From contig JBNGIS010033724.1 of NCBI GenBank assembly GCA_049999725.1, positions 1 through 37,306 on the forward strand: a stretch of DNA of 37,306 nucleotides, in the 5' to 3' direction. The position numbers and the translations under genes are program-made. This stretch comes from Haplomitrium mnioides. Taxonomy: Eukaryota; Marchantiophyta; Haplomitriopsida; Calobryales. Numbering within the stretch: position 1 is the stretch's first letter; each line of letters begins with the position of its first letter. Under the pieces are notes generated by a model, which saw only the letters and a program-made list of their open reading frames with translations, was not told the DNA's origin and searched no databases. This document shows, in pieces, positions 19,747 to 31,213 of the stretch.

Positions 19747-21779
19747 TGCAGTGCAGCTCCGGAGGACAAATCCTCACCACAAAATCAATTTCATGTACTA
19801 CTCGACAAAGAAATCAGATTTTGTGCTCAACGTTGACTTGTCATTCCACATAATTCTTCTACAGTTTGCTGCTTCATATCTCTATCACGTTTTGCAATTT
19901 GCTACAGTAGCAAATCAACAATATAAAGTCCTTGCTCTAGTAATGTTCTTCTTACAAAATTGTCTTGGCAAATCTTTGCATTGGTGAATCTTCAAGGCTC
20001 CTTTCTATTATTGGAACTGAAAACTCCCTTCTACTTTCCAAGGATGTCCTCCAAGATGAACAAAAAGGTTGTTTTGAGTCAACCTTTGCCACTCTTCTCA
20101 AATTATCTGCCTTTGCAAATGAACTAAACAAAACTTAGCAGCTTGAACAAGGGAACCCCTCAAGTGTTTTCTGTAGCAAACATCAATAGGCTGCTAGAGG
20201 AGAATCCCTTCAGCTCTATTGCTCAATTTCTGCTTGATGCTTGCAATTTTGCCCTTGATAGCTGCTCAACGATTTTTTGCAATAGCCCTTAAGAAAATCT
20301 CCTCAAGCCAAATGTCTTTGATGAAGGATTCAGTGCCCTTTGAAGACATACCCACAATTATGTCATGATGGTCACAAAAGGATGTCCACATTGTGTGCCT
20401 TGAAATGCTACACCAAAGAAAATCAGAAAGAAAACCCCCAAGAACTTTCCTTGACGAAATCTTGCTTGACAAAACCTGAGCAACAAGGAAGATATTCGAA
20501 GCTCCCTAAGAATGCCTCTTCCTTCTGTGCTCAACAAAAACAATTTGTTGGGTCCTCTGCAATGATTTGCCTTCGATTTTTCTTTAGATGCTTGGAACGA
20601 TTTCTCTCTTTGTTGTAGGCCCTTTGACAAAAACCTGAGCAACAAGGGAGGTCGATAGAAATCCCTGAAACTGGGTTGCTTGACACTCGCAGCCCTTCGC
20701 CAAATTTTAGATGATGAGTAGCTCGACAAAAATATGCTCATAATTTTGCTTCGCGACAAGGTTTGAGCAGCCAGAAACAAAGGAATGACAAAGCATCTTG
20801 ACGAATCCTCTTCCTACAAATTTCTCTGCTTGACACCTATTTGACGCTTGACAAAATCTTCCTTGAGAAAATCCATGTGGAGCAAAAAAACTTGAGCAGC
20901 TCGATGACTTGCCTCTTAATTGCTGCTCGACAAGGACCAGTATGCAAATCAAGCCTTTTTTTGACAAGGACCTACAATGATTTTGCCACCAAAAAAAACC
21001 TCTCCAAATCCCTAAATTGCAATTATGAATAAACATTTTTCCTCCTCCTTGCAATTCTTCTTTGAGCAAAAGAACAACTCCCTTCCTCGATTTTTCTCCA
21101 ACAGCACAACTCGCTGCCTTCTTTGATTTTCAATTGCAGCAACCTAACACACAAAACACTCTGCAATGATTTTCTTCATAGGTCCACCAATTTTTCCTTT
21201 ACAACAATTTTCTTCTGTGAATCTGAGTTCTTAAAAAATCTAAGTTCTACAATTTTTTGCAACTTGCCTTCCACAAAAATCTGCATAGAATCACTCAAAC
21301 AACACAAAAATCTCCCAGCAAGTAGATTTTTGCACCATCAAACAACTCTTCACTAATCTTTAGCAACAATCAGCAAACACCAACAGAACCTCTTCCACAA
21401 ATCTTTGAACACTCCAAGATACTATGGATGCCATCGATTTCTTGACCAGATTTCTCAATCGCAATCCAAGATACCATGGATAACAACAAAAATCTTACAA
21501 ATCTTTCGATGTACTTTTCTTCAAGTGATACCTTCTCAAAGAAATTCTAAATGTATGTTGATCTTCCGATATCGGAACTAGCGCATCTTTGCTCACAAGG
21601 AATCCACGCTTCTCCAAGAGCTGCAATACCTCAACTCTCCTTTAGGTTCATACAATAAGCAAAATAACATCAAAAGACAACCTTTCGATGAGAGTACATG
21701 GCCTTACATACCAAGGCAGAAAAAGACAAAAAAAACTCAAAATGTCTAAAAATAGAAATCTACATGGAATGGTGTGACA
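19747..21779 (-). repeat. 5' LTR of the large gypsy element (about 2 kb)
   Basis: The start at 21779 (TGTCACACCATTCC) is supported by the matching 3' copy at 13574. The other end is proposed from the PBS-like site. The region contains internal repeated phrases: GACAAAACCTGAGCAACAAGG near 20469 recurs as GACAAAAACCTGAGCAACAA near 20626, and CTTGACAAAA-like phrases recur. Open frames on the minus strand, up to 140 codons at 20358-20780, have no recognisable family and are probably chance. Confidence 0.55.
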
Positions 21780-22063
21780 AAGAAGAGATCTTCAAGTTGG
21801 CTCTAGCTGCTCCGTAGGGAAATTGGCTTGCTACAATAGATACATGTGCCTCTACTCTAATTGTTAAAACTATGTTGCTAAAAAACTTGTTAGGAGTATA
21901 TGATAAGTTTTTCTCTTTATCTACTTTCTTTGTCTGGCACTTTAGTTTCTTTGCTAGTTTAGCTAGATTCTAGATTAGAAGTTGTTTTGAAAGTGCTGAC
22001 ACATGGATGTAGTTGGTGGTGATATGTGCTATCACCAAGAAGCTTCCATAGTAAAATAGCCAT
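21780..22063. other. Host-side sequence between two elements
   Basis: Short unassigned DNA separating the large gypsy element from the chromovirus at 22064. No gene or repeat was seen. It may be part of an older element that also continues at 26207. Confidence 0.4.
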
Positions 22064-22465
22064 TGTAAAAGAACTCAAAGACCAACCTCCAAATAAGTAG
22101 CAACTTCAAGATAGCTCTAATAGAGTTACACAACTCAAAGCCAACAATCAAACAAAAGCCAAGAGTGCTAGCCAAACCCAAGCAACCAAAGAGCCAAATT
22201 GAATTGAGAGGAACTCTAGAATGAGGAGTGGGGCTATGGAGCCCTTCTATTTATACAAGATAAGAAGGTGTTTTTCCTCTTTCTTCACTTACAAGTCACT
22301 TCTAATTTCAACCCTAAATTGATCACGTAGAAGTCACTTATATTTTCAACCCTAAAACTCTAAAAGTGAGTTCAAAAACAAGTAATTTTATCTCAATTAT
22401 AAAAGACTTCCTTTACTTCTCTCTATTCTTTATAAATAGCACAACCTTATGCTTGTACTACTATA
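22064..22465 (-). repeat. 3' LTR, chromovirus family (copy 4)
   Basis: Ends TGTAAAAGAACTCAAAG on the plus strand at 22064. The other end reads TACTACTATA, where the intact copies have the complement of TGTAATAGTA, so the terminal TG is mutated. The purine-rich AGAAGACGAGGA precedes it on the minus strand as the likely polypurine tract (about 22470-22485). Confidence 0.9.
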
Positions 22466-22479
22466 TAATCCTCGTCTTC

Positions 22480-24760
22480 TAATCGATGACGTCTTTGTCA
22501 TTGTCGTAACTCTCAAATAATTGAATAACCTCTTGAGAATTCTCAAGATTTGAATAAAGCTCCCAAGTAGCATCATGAAGTGGATAGCCTTTCTACAAAA
22601 CCTTGTATTGAACTTGTGGATGCCGCCCTTATTTGATAGCTCTTTTCGTCAAAATGCGGTCCACTTCAAACTCTTCATGATCATCAAGAACAATAGCCGA
22701 AGGAGGAAGTTGAACACGATTTGGAAAAGAAGATGAACTAGAAACAAAAGTCTTAAGCTTAGAGACATAGAACATATATGAATCTTCATATGAAGAGGAA
22801 GATCAAGTTTATAAACAACGGGAGAAATAACCTAAGAAATAGAGAAAGGACCAATCCAAGCATGAGATAACTTATGAACTTGAGCATCTAAAGAAAATGG
22901 AAGATTATGAGTAGATAGCATAACTTGGTCATCTAAAACATAAGAGGCATCATGACGATAGCTATCGGCATATTGTTTTTACTGACTTTGAGCAACAATA
23001 AGATGGTTGCAATCATCTTGCAAAGAAGAAGATAAACAAGACAAAAGATAGAAATACTTGGAACATTGGAAGAAGAAGAAGAAAGCAAACCATTGGGAAC
23101 AAGAGGAAATTGACGTGAATTAAGAAAGAAAAGAGAAAACCCAGTCTTTGCTTGCTTGGAGTTGTTGTAGGCAAACTCCTCAACCGGTAAAAAAATATCC
23201 TAATTAGTGAGATGAACATTGATCAATGCGTGAAGCATATCCTCTATAGTGTGATTATCACACTTTGTTTGCCCATCTGTTTGCAGACAATAAGCAGTAC
23301 ACATAGAAAGTTTGGCTCCTAGAAGTTTGAACAACTCTTGCTAAAACTTTCTAGTGAAACGCGGTTCCCTATTAGATGTTAACACCTTGGGCATTCTATG
23401 ATGACGGAAGATAGTATCAAAGTAAAATTTTGCCAATTGTAGAGCATCTACTGTATCCATTGTCGATGCTAAATGAATCTACTTGTTGAGCTTGTCCACA
23501 AACACCACAATGGCGGTAAACCCATGAGGTGTAGTTGGAAGTGAAGTGACAAGATCCAAACTTACATATTCCAAATGAGCAGCAAGAATTGGAAGTGGCT
23601 GAAGAAGTCCCGCTGCTTTTTGATTTGAAGCGTTGATTTGTTGATAACTTTCATATGAACAAACAAAACCACGAACAACTCAAGCCAAAATAGACCACCA
23701 CCAAGTGCATTGAAGCAACTCTATAGTTTAATCTACTCCAAGATGCCCAGAGATGGGAATGTCATGCGCTTCTTTTAAGCAAGCCTCGATAGAGAATACC
23801 ATCTCGAATGGAAAAAGAATGATACTCACTATCTTTGACGGCCAATTATGCCTGAACAAGAGTAAAAAAAACAACTTCTTGTAGTTTTTGACGATAACTC
23901 CCACTAGTTGCCTTATCTAATGTAAGGTACTAATGTTGCCCACCTCCATTGTATTCCTTTGATGATCTGGCCTTCGTGACAATGCATTAAGAATGATGTG
24001 GAACCTTCCAAGCTTGTACTCTAGTTTGATATCAAAGAGTTGCAATTGATCTTCTCATCGGTGATGGTGACTTGCTATATTTTGCAAATGGATTGCTTGT
24101 AACAATGGCTTGTGATATGTGCTCATAAGCATAGGTCTTTTCAAAAGATAGTATCCCCATTCTTTGGTAGCATAAACCATTGGTAGTTGCTCTTAATCCC
24201 TTGTAGAATAGTTTCTCTCCACCAAATTTAATCGGCGTGATATGAAGGCGATTCAATGAAGTGTATCCTCAAACTCTTGCTTTAAAACTAGTCCGCTAAG
24301 AAAATTAAAAGCATCAAAATCAACTATACAACGTGTCTTTGGATCATATGGTTGTAGAATAGGACGAGAAGAGACTACATCTTTGAACTCTTGAAATGTC
24401 GCTTGCTCTTTGGCAGTCCATTGAAACTTGACCTCTTTGTCTAGAAAATTTGTAAGTAGTGCAGCAATATGTGCATAATAATGGATGAAACATCAATAGA
24501 AGCTTACCAATCCATTGAAGGCTCTAATATCCTTTGCCTACTTTGGTGGTGGCCACTCTGAGATAGCTTTAATTTTCTCTTCTTCCATCTTAATACCATA
24601 CGCAAACATCTTTTGCCATAGGTAAGTAGCCTCTTACTTCCAAAATTTGCACTTGGATCTCTTGCAATGAAACTTTCATTGATATGCAAAGTTTTAGCTT
24701 TGATTTTCTCTTCAAAACATAATGACATGAAATTTTCAAAACTTCCACAATATACCAACA
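22480..24760 (-). pseudogene. Chromovirus RT end, RNase H, integrase and tail, decayed
   Basis: The minus strand shows the RT to RNase H link (IARDPSANFGSKRLLTYGK near 24670-24620 and KIKAISEWP-like text near 24570). RNase H text follows near 24330, then integrase fragments: FTAIVVFVDKLNK about 23525-23485, TDGQTKCDNHT about 23280-23250, and EEFAYNNSKQAKTGFS about 23185-23140. The catalytic glutamate, retained in the sister copy at 2626, is lysine here (QTKC). The chromodomain zone around 22500-22700 shows only LDDHEEFEVD-like and YSNLENSQEVI-like traces. Stops occur every few dozen codons. Confidence 0.8.
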
Positions 24761-25249
24761 TTCTACAAGAATGTTCATCAATCATATTGTTTAGATGAAA
24801 GATTGTGCTTCTAATTCTTGTCAAGCTTTTCATTCCATTAGAACTAATCAAGCTCTTAGTAAACCGCTCGATTGTCTTTACTGAGGTTGATTGTTTCCTT
24901 GATTTTTTTTTCTTCAACAATTGCTGCTTGAACAAGAGCTCATGGTTGACCTTGGCAACGTTTGCAATTTTCAATCATATGACCAAGTTGTCAACTATAA
25001 AAACATCCTCCACTTTTGCATATACACTCACGCTCTATATTGGTGAGTGTCACTCTCTATGGTGCATCATCTCTATAAGTACAACCTCATTTGTTGGCAC
25101 ACAAACATTGGTAAAGCCTATTATAGACATGGCTTTACTTCGGTGGTCGATAGTAGTGAGTCATACCATTCAGTCATTTGCATTGCTTTTTCTAGTTGAG
25201 AGGGCTCTCTCATTGTCACTTCCATTCTAGTGCTAGGCTTCAATCCTCA

Positions 25250-25760
25250 AACAAAGCAATCTAAAGCTTCTCCCTTGCCTATATTAGGAATTTGCATGTT
25301 GATATTTTGAAATTGTGTGACATAGCCTTACCGTACTACGTTGCTTCAGTTCTACCAAGTAATCTCTTGCCACCTTTAGAGCATTCAGAACCCTAAATCT
25401 TAGATTTGCCACTTCTTTGAACTCTTGCCAAGAAGCAATTGGAGCAACAAATCCACGTTGAGCTTGCTTAACTTGATATCTCCACTAAGTTTTTGCCACT
25501 CCTTCCAATTGACTTGCAACAAATAGAATTCTTTGACCCTCCTCTCTTATATCGATAGCCTCAAAATATTGTTCGCAATCGAATAATAAATTTTCAAATG
25601 CGCTAAGAGCGGTCTTCCATCATATACTTTTGGTTTGCACATGACTTTCTTCTTTTTGAAAACATGCCCTCTTCTTCACTTGTATTTGAACTTCTAGAAG
25701 GCGAGAAAGATATTCAAGTTGTTGTTGCATCGCTTGCATCTTCACTTTTTGATTCTCCAT
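25250..25760 (-). pseudogene. Chromovirus gag, decayed
   Basis: Starts at ATG 25760-25758 with MENQKVKMQAMQQQLEYLSR and continues with RILFVASQLEGVAKT, a stop, then WRYQVKQAQRGFVAPIAS and EFKEVANLRFRVLNA. This is the same protein as the gag at 10064, with more stops and a frameshift near 25620. It would form the particle core. Downstream of about 25250 the zinc-knuckle region is not clearly seen, and the frame runs into sequence around 24500-25000 with a lysine-rich open frame of uncertain origin. Confidence 0.85.
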
Positions 25761-25779
25761 TTCACCAAAAAAAACCGTG

Positions 25780-25791
25780 GCTTTGATACAA
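25780..25791 (-). other. Primer-binding site, mutated
   Basis: On the minus strand TTGTATCAAAGC, next to the LTR end, corresponds to the TGGTATCAGAGC seen at 10032 with two changes. It confirms that the 25793-26206 copy is the 5' LTR. Confidence 0.85.
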
Positions 25792-25792
25792 A

Positions 25793-26206
25793 TGTAAAAG
25801 AACTCAAAGACTGACTTTTAAATAAGTAACAACTTCAAGATAACTCTAATAGATTTGCACAACTCAAGGCCAATAAGAAAACAAAAGCCAAGAGTGCTAG
25901 CCAAAGCCAAGCAACCAAAGAGCCAAACCGAATTGAGAGGAACTCCAGAATGAGAAGTGGGGCTATGAAGCCCTTTTATTTATACAAGAGAAAAAGGTGT
26001 CCTTCCTCTTTCTTCACTTACAAGTCACTTCTAATTTCAACCCTAAATTGATCACTTAGAAGTCACTTCTACTTTCAACCCTAAAACTCTAAAAGTGACT
26101 TTGAAGGTAAGTAATCTTATCTCAACCCTTAAAGTGACCCTCTACCGCTTCCTTCACTTCTCTCTATTCCTTATAAATAGCACAACCTTATGTTTGTACT
26201 ATTACA
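25793..26206 (-). repeat. 5' LTR, chromovirus family (copy 5)
   Basis: Full length, minus strand, TGTAATAGTACAAAC at 26206 to ...GAGTTCTTTTACA at 25793. A TATA-like TATAAATAAAAGGGCTTC lies on the minus strand at about 25985-25968, the probable promoter. It pairs with 22064-22465. The two differ at many positions, showing an old insertion. Confidence 0.92.
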
Positions 26207-26825
26207 ACTATTTTGTCTGAAGGTGTAGAAATCAATATGTGCATGTAGTCGTATGCATATATGCACCTACTTACCATTGATTAGATGTTGCTATCAAGGG
26301 TCCAACTACCCTTGACCATGTGGGTATGATTGATTGTTCCTAGCTATCAACCTCATCATGTTTTCTAGGAACCTATGTAATTATAGGTAGGCAATTCCTT
26401 CCTATGTATAAGTAGCCTAACAATAGCATACTAATTTGCAAGCACATTCAAAGTGTCTCATTATGTATCTACATTTTAACATTTTATGCATTATAAGGGG
26501 AATTGTATTGGATGAAAAGAGGTCAATTTTCTGCATCTATAGTAAAAAAAATGGTTAGAGGAGCAAATCGTTTATACGAGGGAAGGCATTTTTTAAGTTG
26601 TGTGGTGCTTTTACTACGGAGGAGCTCAACTCTTAAAGGAGCATATCTTTTTTTGGAATGGAAGGCTTGATCAAAGCTATCTGACCTTTTTTCTATGGAG
26701 AAGCTCAACTCCCAAAAAGGAAAAACACAATTTTGTTGCCAAGAGTAAAAACACGACTTGCAATGATATCTTGATTTCAAGGATATCACGTTGTCTCTTC
26801 TTACAACTCTCACCACAAATTCAAA

Positions 26826-27012
26826 GATATCACACTTTTTGCTCTCATGAGTCTCTTATCATTTGTGGTTATTTTTTGTTGGGTTGTTATTAATTTGTTT
26901 AGATATTTGCTACTTTGGATGGAGGATATCACATTTTCTCTTCTCATGATTCTCTCACTATTTGTGGGCATTTGTGGCTATGTTATTATGAGTTCATTTT
27001 GATATTTGCTAC
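26826..27012. repeat. Diverged tandem duplication, unit about 100 bases
   Basis: Two copies starting GATATCACACTTTTTGCTC (26826) and GATATCACATTTTCTCTTC (26926), both ending GATATTTGCTAC. Internal match is moderate: CTCATGAGTCTCTTATCATT versus CTCATGATTCTCTCACTATT. An even weaker copy may precede at 26780. Confidence 0.7.
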
Positions 27013-27078
27013 TTTTTGGATCTTTACTTGTTGAGGTGAGTATTTGCTACTTTTTGGATCTTAACTTGTTGAGGTGAG
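27003..27078. repeat. Near-perfect 38-base tandem duplication
   Basis: The unit TATTTGCTACTTTTTGGATC plus 18 more bases is present twice without a gap (27003-27040 and 27041-27078), with a single T to A difference. It is recent compared with the rest of the region and extends the last unit of the preceding duplication. Confidence 0.95.
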
Positions 27079-29479
27079 TATTACCGGAATTGAAGGATGG
27101 AGAAGAAAACTGCATATCTCAACATATACGATTTTTGCTGACTAACTTGTTTGAAGCATTTGCTTTTTTTAAACACTTTATCTTCAAGATGAGTTGTCAA
27201 CAAATTTAGCATTCATAATTGACATAAGACTTACTCTTATGGAATTCTTCTTTAAGCAACTACTGCTAGGTGAGTCTGGTTTAACCTTATTAACGGTTTA
27301 GTACATCATGCTCAAATTGTACCATGCAGACTATCTCTCTGTTTCAAACATCTTGAAGAAATGACCTTGTTGTCATCTTAACAAGGTTGCTAATGACCTT
27401 CAGAAGAGAGAGGTAAGACCTGATTCCTATAACAACAATTGTATTCATTTCAGATCTTAACCATAGTTCTGAATTTTATTTAACCTGTATCATATTTGTC
27501 AATAAAGAACATGATTCAAACAAAGTTTTCCCTTCTGAATTATTATACGTTTTCTAAGCCAAGGGAGAACTATCCAAATTAGGGTTTTCAAGTTTCTATC
27601 TTGAGATTTTTTACTACGAGGAAATTTGAACCCTTAACATTCAATTCTGAATTCTTGAGAGCTTGAGGCACCTTGATCTTTCATGGATCAATGTCTCTGA
27701 AAACTGAATTCAGAACTAAAGAATTCTCTTTGAACCAAAGTCAACGAGAAAAAGGAATGAATGAGAAGCTTTTCCTTATAGGTCGCCAACTCCTAACTTA
27801 GATTCAGTTACATGCTTTGATGAATCCTTCTTTGGCTCATATCTGTAAATAGAACCACCCGAACAACTCCAATTTTAAGGTTTCACCTTTACTCTGAATC
27901 TTCAATTTTTCCTAAGGTGGCCTATGTGACTTGAATGGAGCTATTCTCTAATCCAAAATTGCTGAAGACATTGAAATACAATTATGAACTAGAATAATAT
28001 AAGACAACCCGATTCTGAAACTTGAGAGATCATTTTTAAATCAAAAGACCGAATCGAGTTCATAGGCTTGTCTTCGTGGTCATCCTTGAATATCAGCCTA
28101 TGGCCCTTTGTGCTTCACTTGATTTTGGTTTCCCTTGTAATTGTTCTTTTTGCTAACCTTCTGGTTGACCATGGAGGATTACCACTTGACCCCTAAAGTA
28201 TTGACTGAGGACTTGACTCATGGACTATAGACTCAATAAAACATAGAAAACCCACCCTTGCAACATGAATGAATGCATGTCCTCCTTTGTCGAATTCGAT
28301 TCCACTTCGGATCTTAAAGCTTACCTTGCCTTCTTGTCTATATAACTAAAATACAAATCCTAAACTACTAATTGCCTAAAACAAATATTGCCTTTATCTG
28401 CCCTTGAATGCATGTCCATGACCTTACTTAGTGTCCAATTGATGTGTTTCCTATGCTAATGACAATCTTTGTGTTGTAGCTTGATACCCTTTAAATCTGC
28501 CCCTTGTAGACCTAACAGTGCCCCCTTTTTTATTGGTGAGCGTCATTTGCTCACACAAATTGCCTATACTAGCTGGTTGGTGGTTCACCATGGTGTTGAG
28601 GCTTTACAAATCTGACTGAAGAGAAAAGACTTTGACATCTACACCCACTACTATTGATGATATGTACACAAATGCAAAACAGCTACAAAGACTGAACAAA
28701 CCCTCAAAAAATTTGTGAAACTTGAAACAAAATTTGTTCAAAAATGCTTCTTAGAAGCACCCCATGTCAATTTGTATGAGTCAATGGACAAGATCTTCAA
28801 CATACATCATCACTATTGGTGATCTGAAATTTTTTATCTAACACAAGATCTTTATATAAAAAGAGCTTGTCTATCATTCTGGCAATCACTACAAGGAAGT
28901 TAGATTGGAAAATTTGCAAGAAGGGAGAGAAAGTAAACTAGAAAAGTAGGAATGTGGTAGAAATTGTACATCGATAAATTTGGGATATAGACTTCGTATG
29001 TGTGATAACGATTCCAAAAAATTTGGAATAAACCCAAAGAGGTATGTACAAAGAACAAGAAGAAAAAGAATTTGGAAATGTACAAAAGTCTGTGTGTCCT
29101 ATAAGCCAATTTAGAAAGGATGGCCTTGTGTGTCTATAAGCAAAGAGATACTTTACTCAATTAATATGTATGATGATTGGCAAGGATGCTTCAACAACCA
29201 AAGACACAAGGTAAGTCAAAATATATTTAATAGTATTGGTGAATAATTGGGAAGGATACAACAAAATCTTCATACATATGGATTCCAAAAAGGAGGAGAT
29301 ACCTAGAAATGTCAACCAAAAATGGTGGAAACATCTTTTGGCAAGGACATTTTATACTCTGTTTGGTTGAAACAAGAAGTCTTCTAAATGAGAGAGAAGA
29401 TATCATTAGATGATGAGTAGATAACCATTTAGATGAGACTGTAATCAGCCTATAAAGACCTTGTAAGTCTAAACTTTAT

Positions 29480-29843
29480 TGAGATTTCAAGCTCTACCAC
29501 TCGTCCTATTGTTGGTATAGTAGTGTGATTTGGTATTCTATTGTTGGTATACCATGGTGATCTGGTATTTTAGTTATATGGCTCGTGGTTTGCCATCATA
29601 TGTAGAGTGTGTATGTATGTAGATTAGGTATTTGGTTTAGGGTACATCCCTATGTATTTGCATTGTGTGGATGAGGAGGTTAGCCTTGTGAGGATAAAAA
29701 GGAAGTTAGAGGGCACTCACCCTACACATGCTTGCTTGCTATAGAAATACTTTTGTTATAAAATATATGAGAACAAGCTCACAATATCAGCCTTTAAAAT
29801 TCTAAGCTATAGCTCTTTGATTTCTCTCTTTGATTTATCAACA
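29480..29843 (+). repeat. Copia 5' LTR
   Basis: Begins TGAGATTTCAAGCTCTACC and ends TTTATCAACA, followed by the primer-binding site. It matches 33490-33741 along its first 250 bases. A short internal repeat, TATTGTTGGTATA, occurs twice near 29511 and 29539. Confidence 0.88.
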
Positions 29844-29855
29844 TGGTATCCGAGC
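29844..29855 (+). other. Copia primer-binding site
   Basis: TGGTATCCGAGC directly follows the LTR. It differs at one base from TGGTATCAGAGC, the initiator Met-tRNA type. Confidence 0.88.
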
Positions 29856-30339
29856 AAGTTCATGAATTGAGAGATTGTTCATGAAAAAAGGGAATTATCT
29901 ATTGGAAATTTAGTTGATCTCTAGCAAAAACAAAAATTGATTCAGTGCTTCTTCAAAGCTGGACCCTGGCTGCTTGCAATCTTGATTGCTAGTTGCACAA
30001 ACTTGATCTATGCTGATTTGTGATCCCAACTCTTGGGGATTTTTGTTTTTGATTTCTGCTTGTCTCACAAATTGATTGTTGGTGCATTGATACCCTGGTT
30101 TTGCATATTTCATATTTCATATTTTGTGTATTGGCATATATTTCATCAACGAGTTGTGTTCATGTGCCCTTATATGATTTGGTTCTATTCTCGTGAAGAA
30201 CAATAGGGATTGAAGGTCACATTGATTCTTCTGCATACCATGAGTTACATGTATATTATGTAGACATATACTATATATTGTGATATCAAAGGTAGTGAGA
30301 GGAGGTGATACAAATTCTTGAATTTCTTGAGGATTCAAA
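29856..30339 (+). other. Copia leader
   Basis: Untranslated leader between primer-binding site and gag. No gene. Short minus-strand frames here have no family resemblance. Confidence 0.6.
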
Positions 30340-31207
30340 ATGGTAAATAGAATTTCTCATATTGTGAGTAAGAAATTAAATGAGAATAATTACAGTGTTT
30401 GGTTTGTGATAATGACCGATTTCATCAAAGGCATAGGATTATGGGATTTTGCCACTCATGTTGAAGTAGAGCATGTGTTGAGTCCAAACCTATCCACTAC
30501 AGAAATGCAAGCATTTTAGAGTTACATTGAGAAAACACATAATTTTCTATAATGGCCTACCATCAGCGTTGATAATAAGAAGATAGAATATGTATCTATA
30601 GCAAAGACACCCAATAAAGCTTGGGATATTTTGAAGAATAGATAAGCAATCACATCAGATGCAAGAAAGTTTACACTGCAGATGGAGTTTTTCAATTTAT
30701 AGAAAGAAAAACTCAACATCAATGCCTATGCCTTGAAAATTAAGTCACTAGCTGAATCACTAGTGAATCTAGGAGAAAATGTGAAAGAGAGTGTTATAAT
30801 GGAAGTATGTCTGAATGGATTGGGCAAAGAATACCCACAGTTTAAGACTTCTATGAGAATAAGAGAGGGAGCTACATCATTTACTCAACTCATCTCTATG
30901 TTTGTTGCAAAAGAACTTGACCTTGGTGGAGGAGCATCAAGTAGTCAAGACAACAAAGAAAAAATTTTCCACTCTAACATAGGTAGAGGTTGAGATAGAA
31001 GCTATGAAAGAGGCGGCTCTGGAAGAGGCCATTCAAATGAAACTGTCCAAAACCAACAACAACAACAATCAAATTCATATAGAAGAGGCGAGTCTAGAAG
31101 CAGAGGGAGTAATTGAGGACGTGGAAGCCAACATCAAAATTCAAGAAAATATTGTTTTTTTTTGTGGCAAGCTAGGCCACATGGCGAGATGCTGTTATAA
31201 AAAATAG
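30340..31207 (+). pseudogene. Copia gag with CCHC zinc knuckle
   Basis: Starts at ATG 30340 with VNRISHIVSKKLNENNYSVW, the usual L.G.NY..W beginning of a copia gag of the UBN2 type. It continues with TPNKAWDILKN, YALKIKSLAESLVNLGENVK and MEVCLNGLGKEYPQFKTSM. After a frame change a glutamine and asparagine-rich linker leads to the knuckle CFFCGKLGHMARCCYKK near 31154-31207 (C-x2-C-x4-H-x4-C intact). At least four stops interrupt it. Gag would form the particle and bind RNA. Confidence 0.85.
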
Positions 31208-31213
31208 AATGCT

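Larger units (their letters stand above)
13374..21779 (-). mobile_element. Large Ty3/gypsy element with methyltransferase domain
   Basis: A single minus-strand LTR retrotransposon, bounded by a direct repeat of about 200 bases (13374-13574 and 21579-21779). Reading down from 21779, the order is: 5' LTR to 19747, PBS-like site 19746-19735, leader, gag from about 17900 to 16400, protease near 15550, a conserved post-protease region, a cytosine methyltransferase-like domain at about 14920-14560, the integrase C-terminal tail at 14500-13950, and the truncated 3' LTR. RT, RNase H and the integrase core are missing, probably by deletion at about 14560-14540. A 389-base solo LTR is inserted in gag. 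Stops throughout show it is inactive. Confidence 0.75.
22064..26206 (-). mobile_element. Ty3/gypsy chromovirus with both LTRs, internally deleted
   Basis: A minus-strand element of about 4.1 kb. It has a 5' LTR (26206-25793), a primer-binding site, gag, then part of pol (end of RT, RNase H, integrase, chromodomain region) and a 3' LTR (22465-22064). The protease and most of RT are deleted, with the gag side meeting the RT C-terminal side near 24700-25000. It belongs to the family of the elements at 655-3891 and 9622-10660. No convincing target-site duplication: flanks are GCCAT on the left and ACTAT on the right, agreeing at three of five. Confidence 0.88.
26207..29479. other. Unassigned DNA with local duplications
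   Basis: No conserved protein was found. The first 270 bases have a weak LTR-like look (TATGTATAAGTAGCC near 26401-26415) but no partner. Two tandem duplications are listed separately. From 27400 onward there are only short frames, and repeated phrases such as ACTACTATTGATGATAT near 28647 and CACTATTGGTGATCTG near 28809 hint at old retroelement noncoding sequence. No tRNA or rRNA gene was noticed. Confidence 0.4.

Noticed and set aside
20358-20780. A 140-codon open frame on the minus strand as a gene
   Set aside because: It lies inside the proposed LTR, has no family resemblance, is low in complexity in places and carries repeated phrases shared with neighbouring sequence.
24504-24974. A 156-codon minus-strand frame as an intact gene
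   Set aside because: Its C-terminal third is the RT/RNase H link of the chromovirus read out of frame, and its lysine-rich N-terminal part has no recognisable domain.
22059-26211. Target-site duplication around the two-LTR chromovirus
   Set aside because: The flanks GCCAT and ACTAT agree at only three of five positions, no better than modest chance with base decay.
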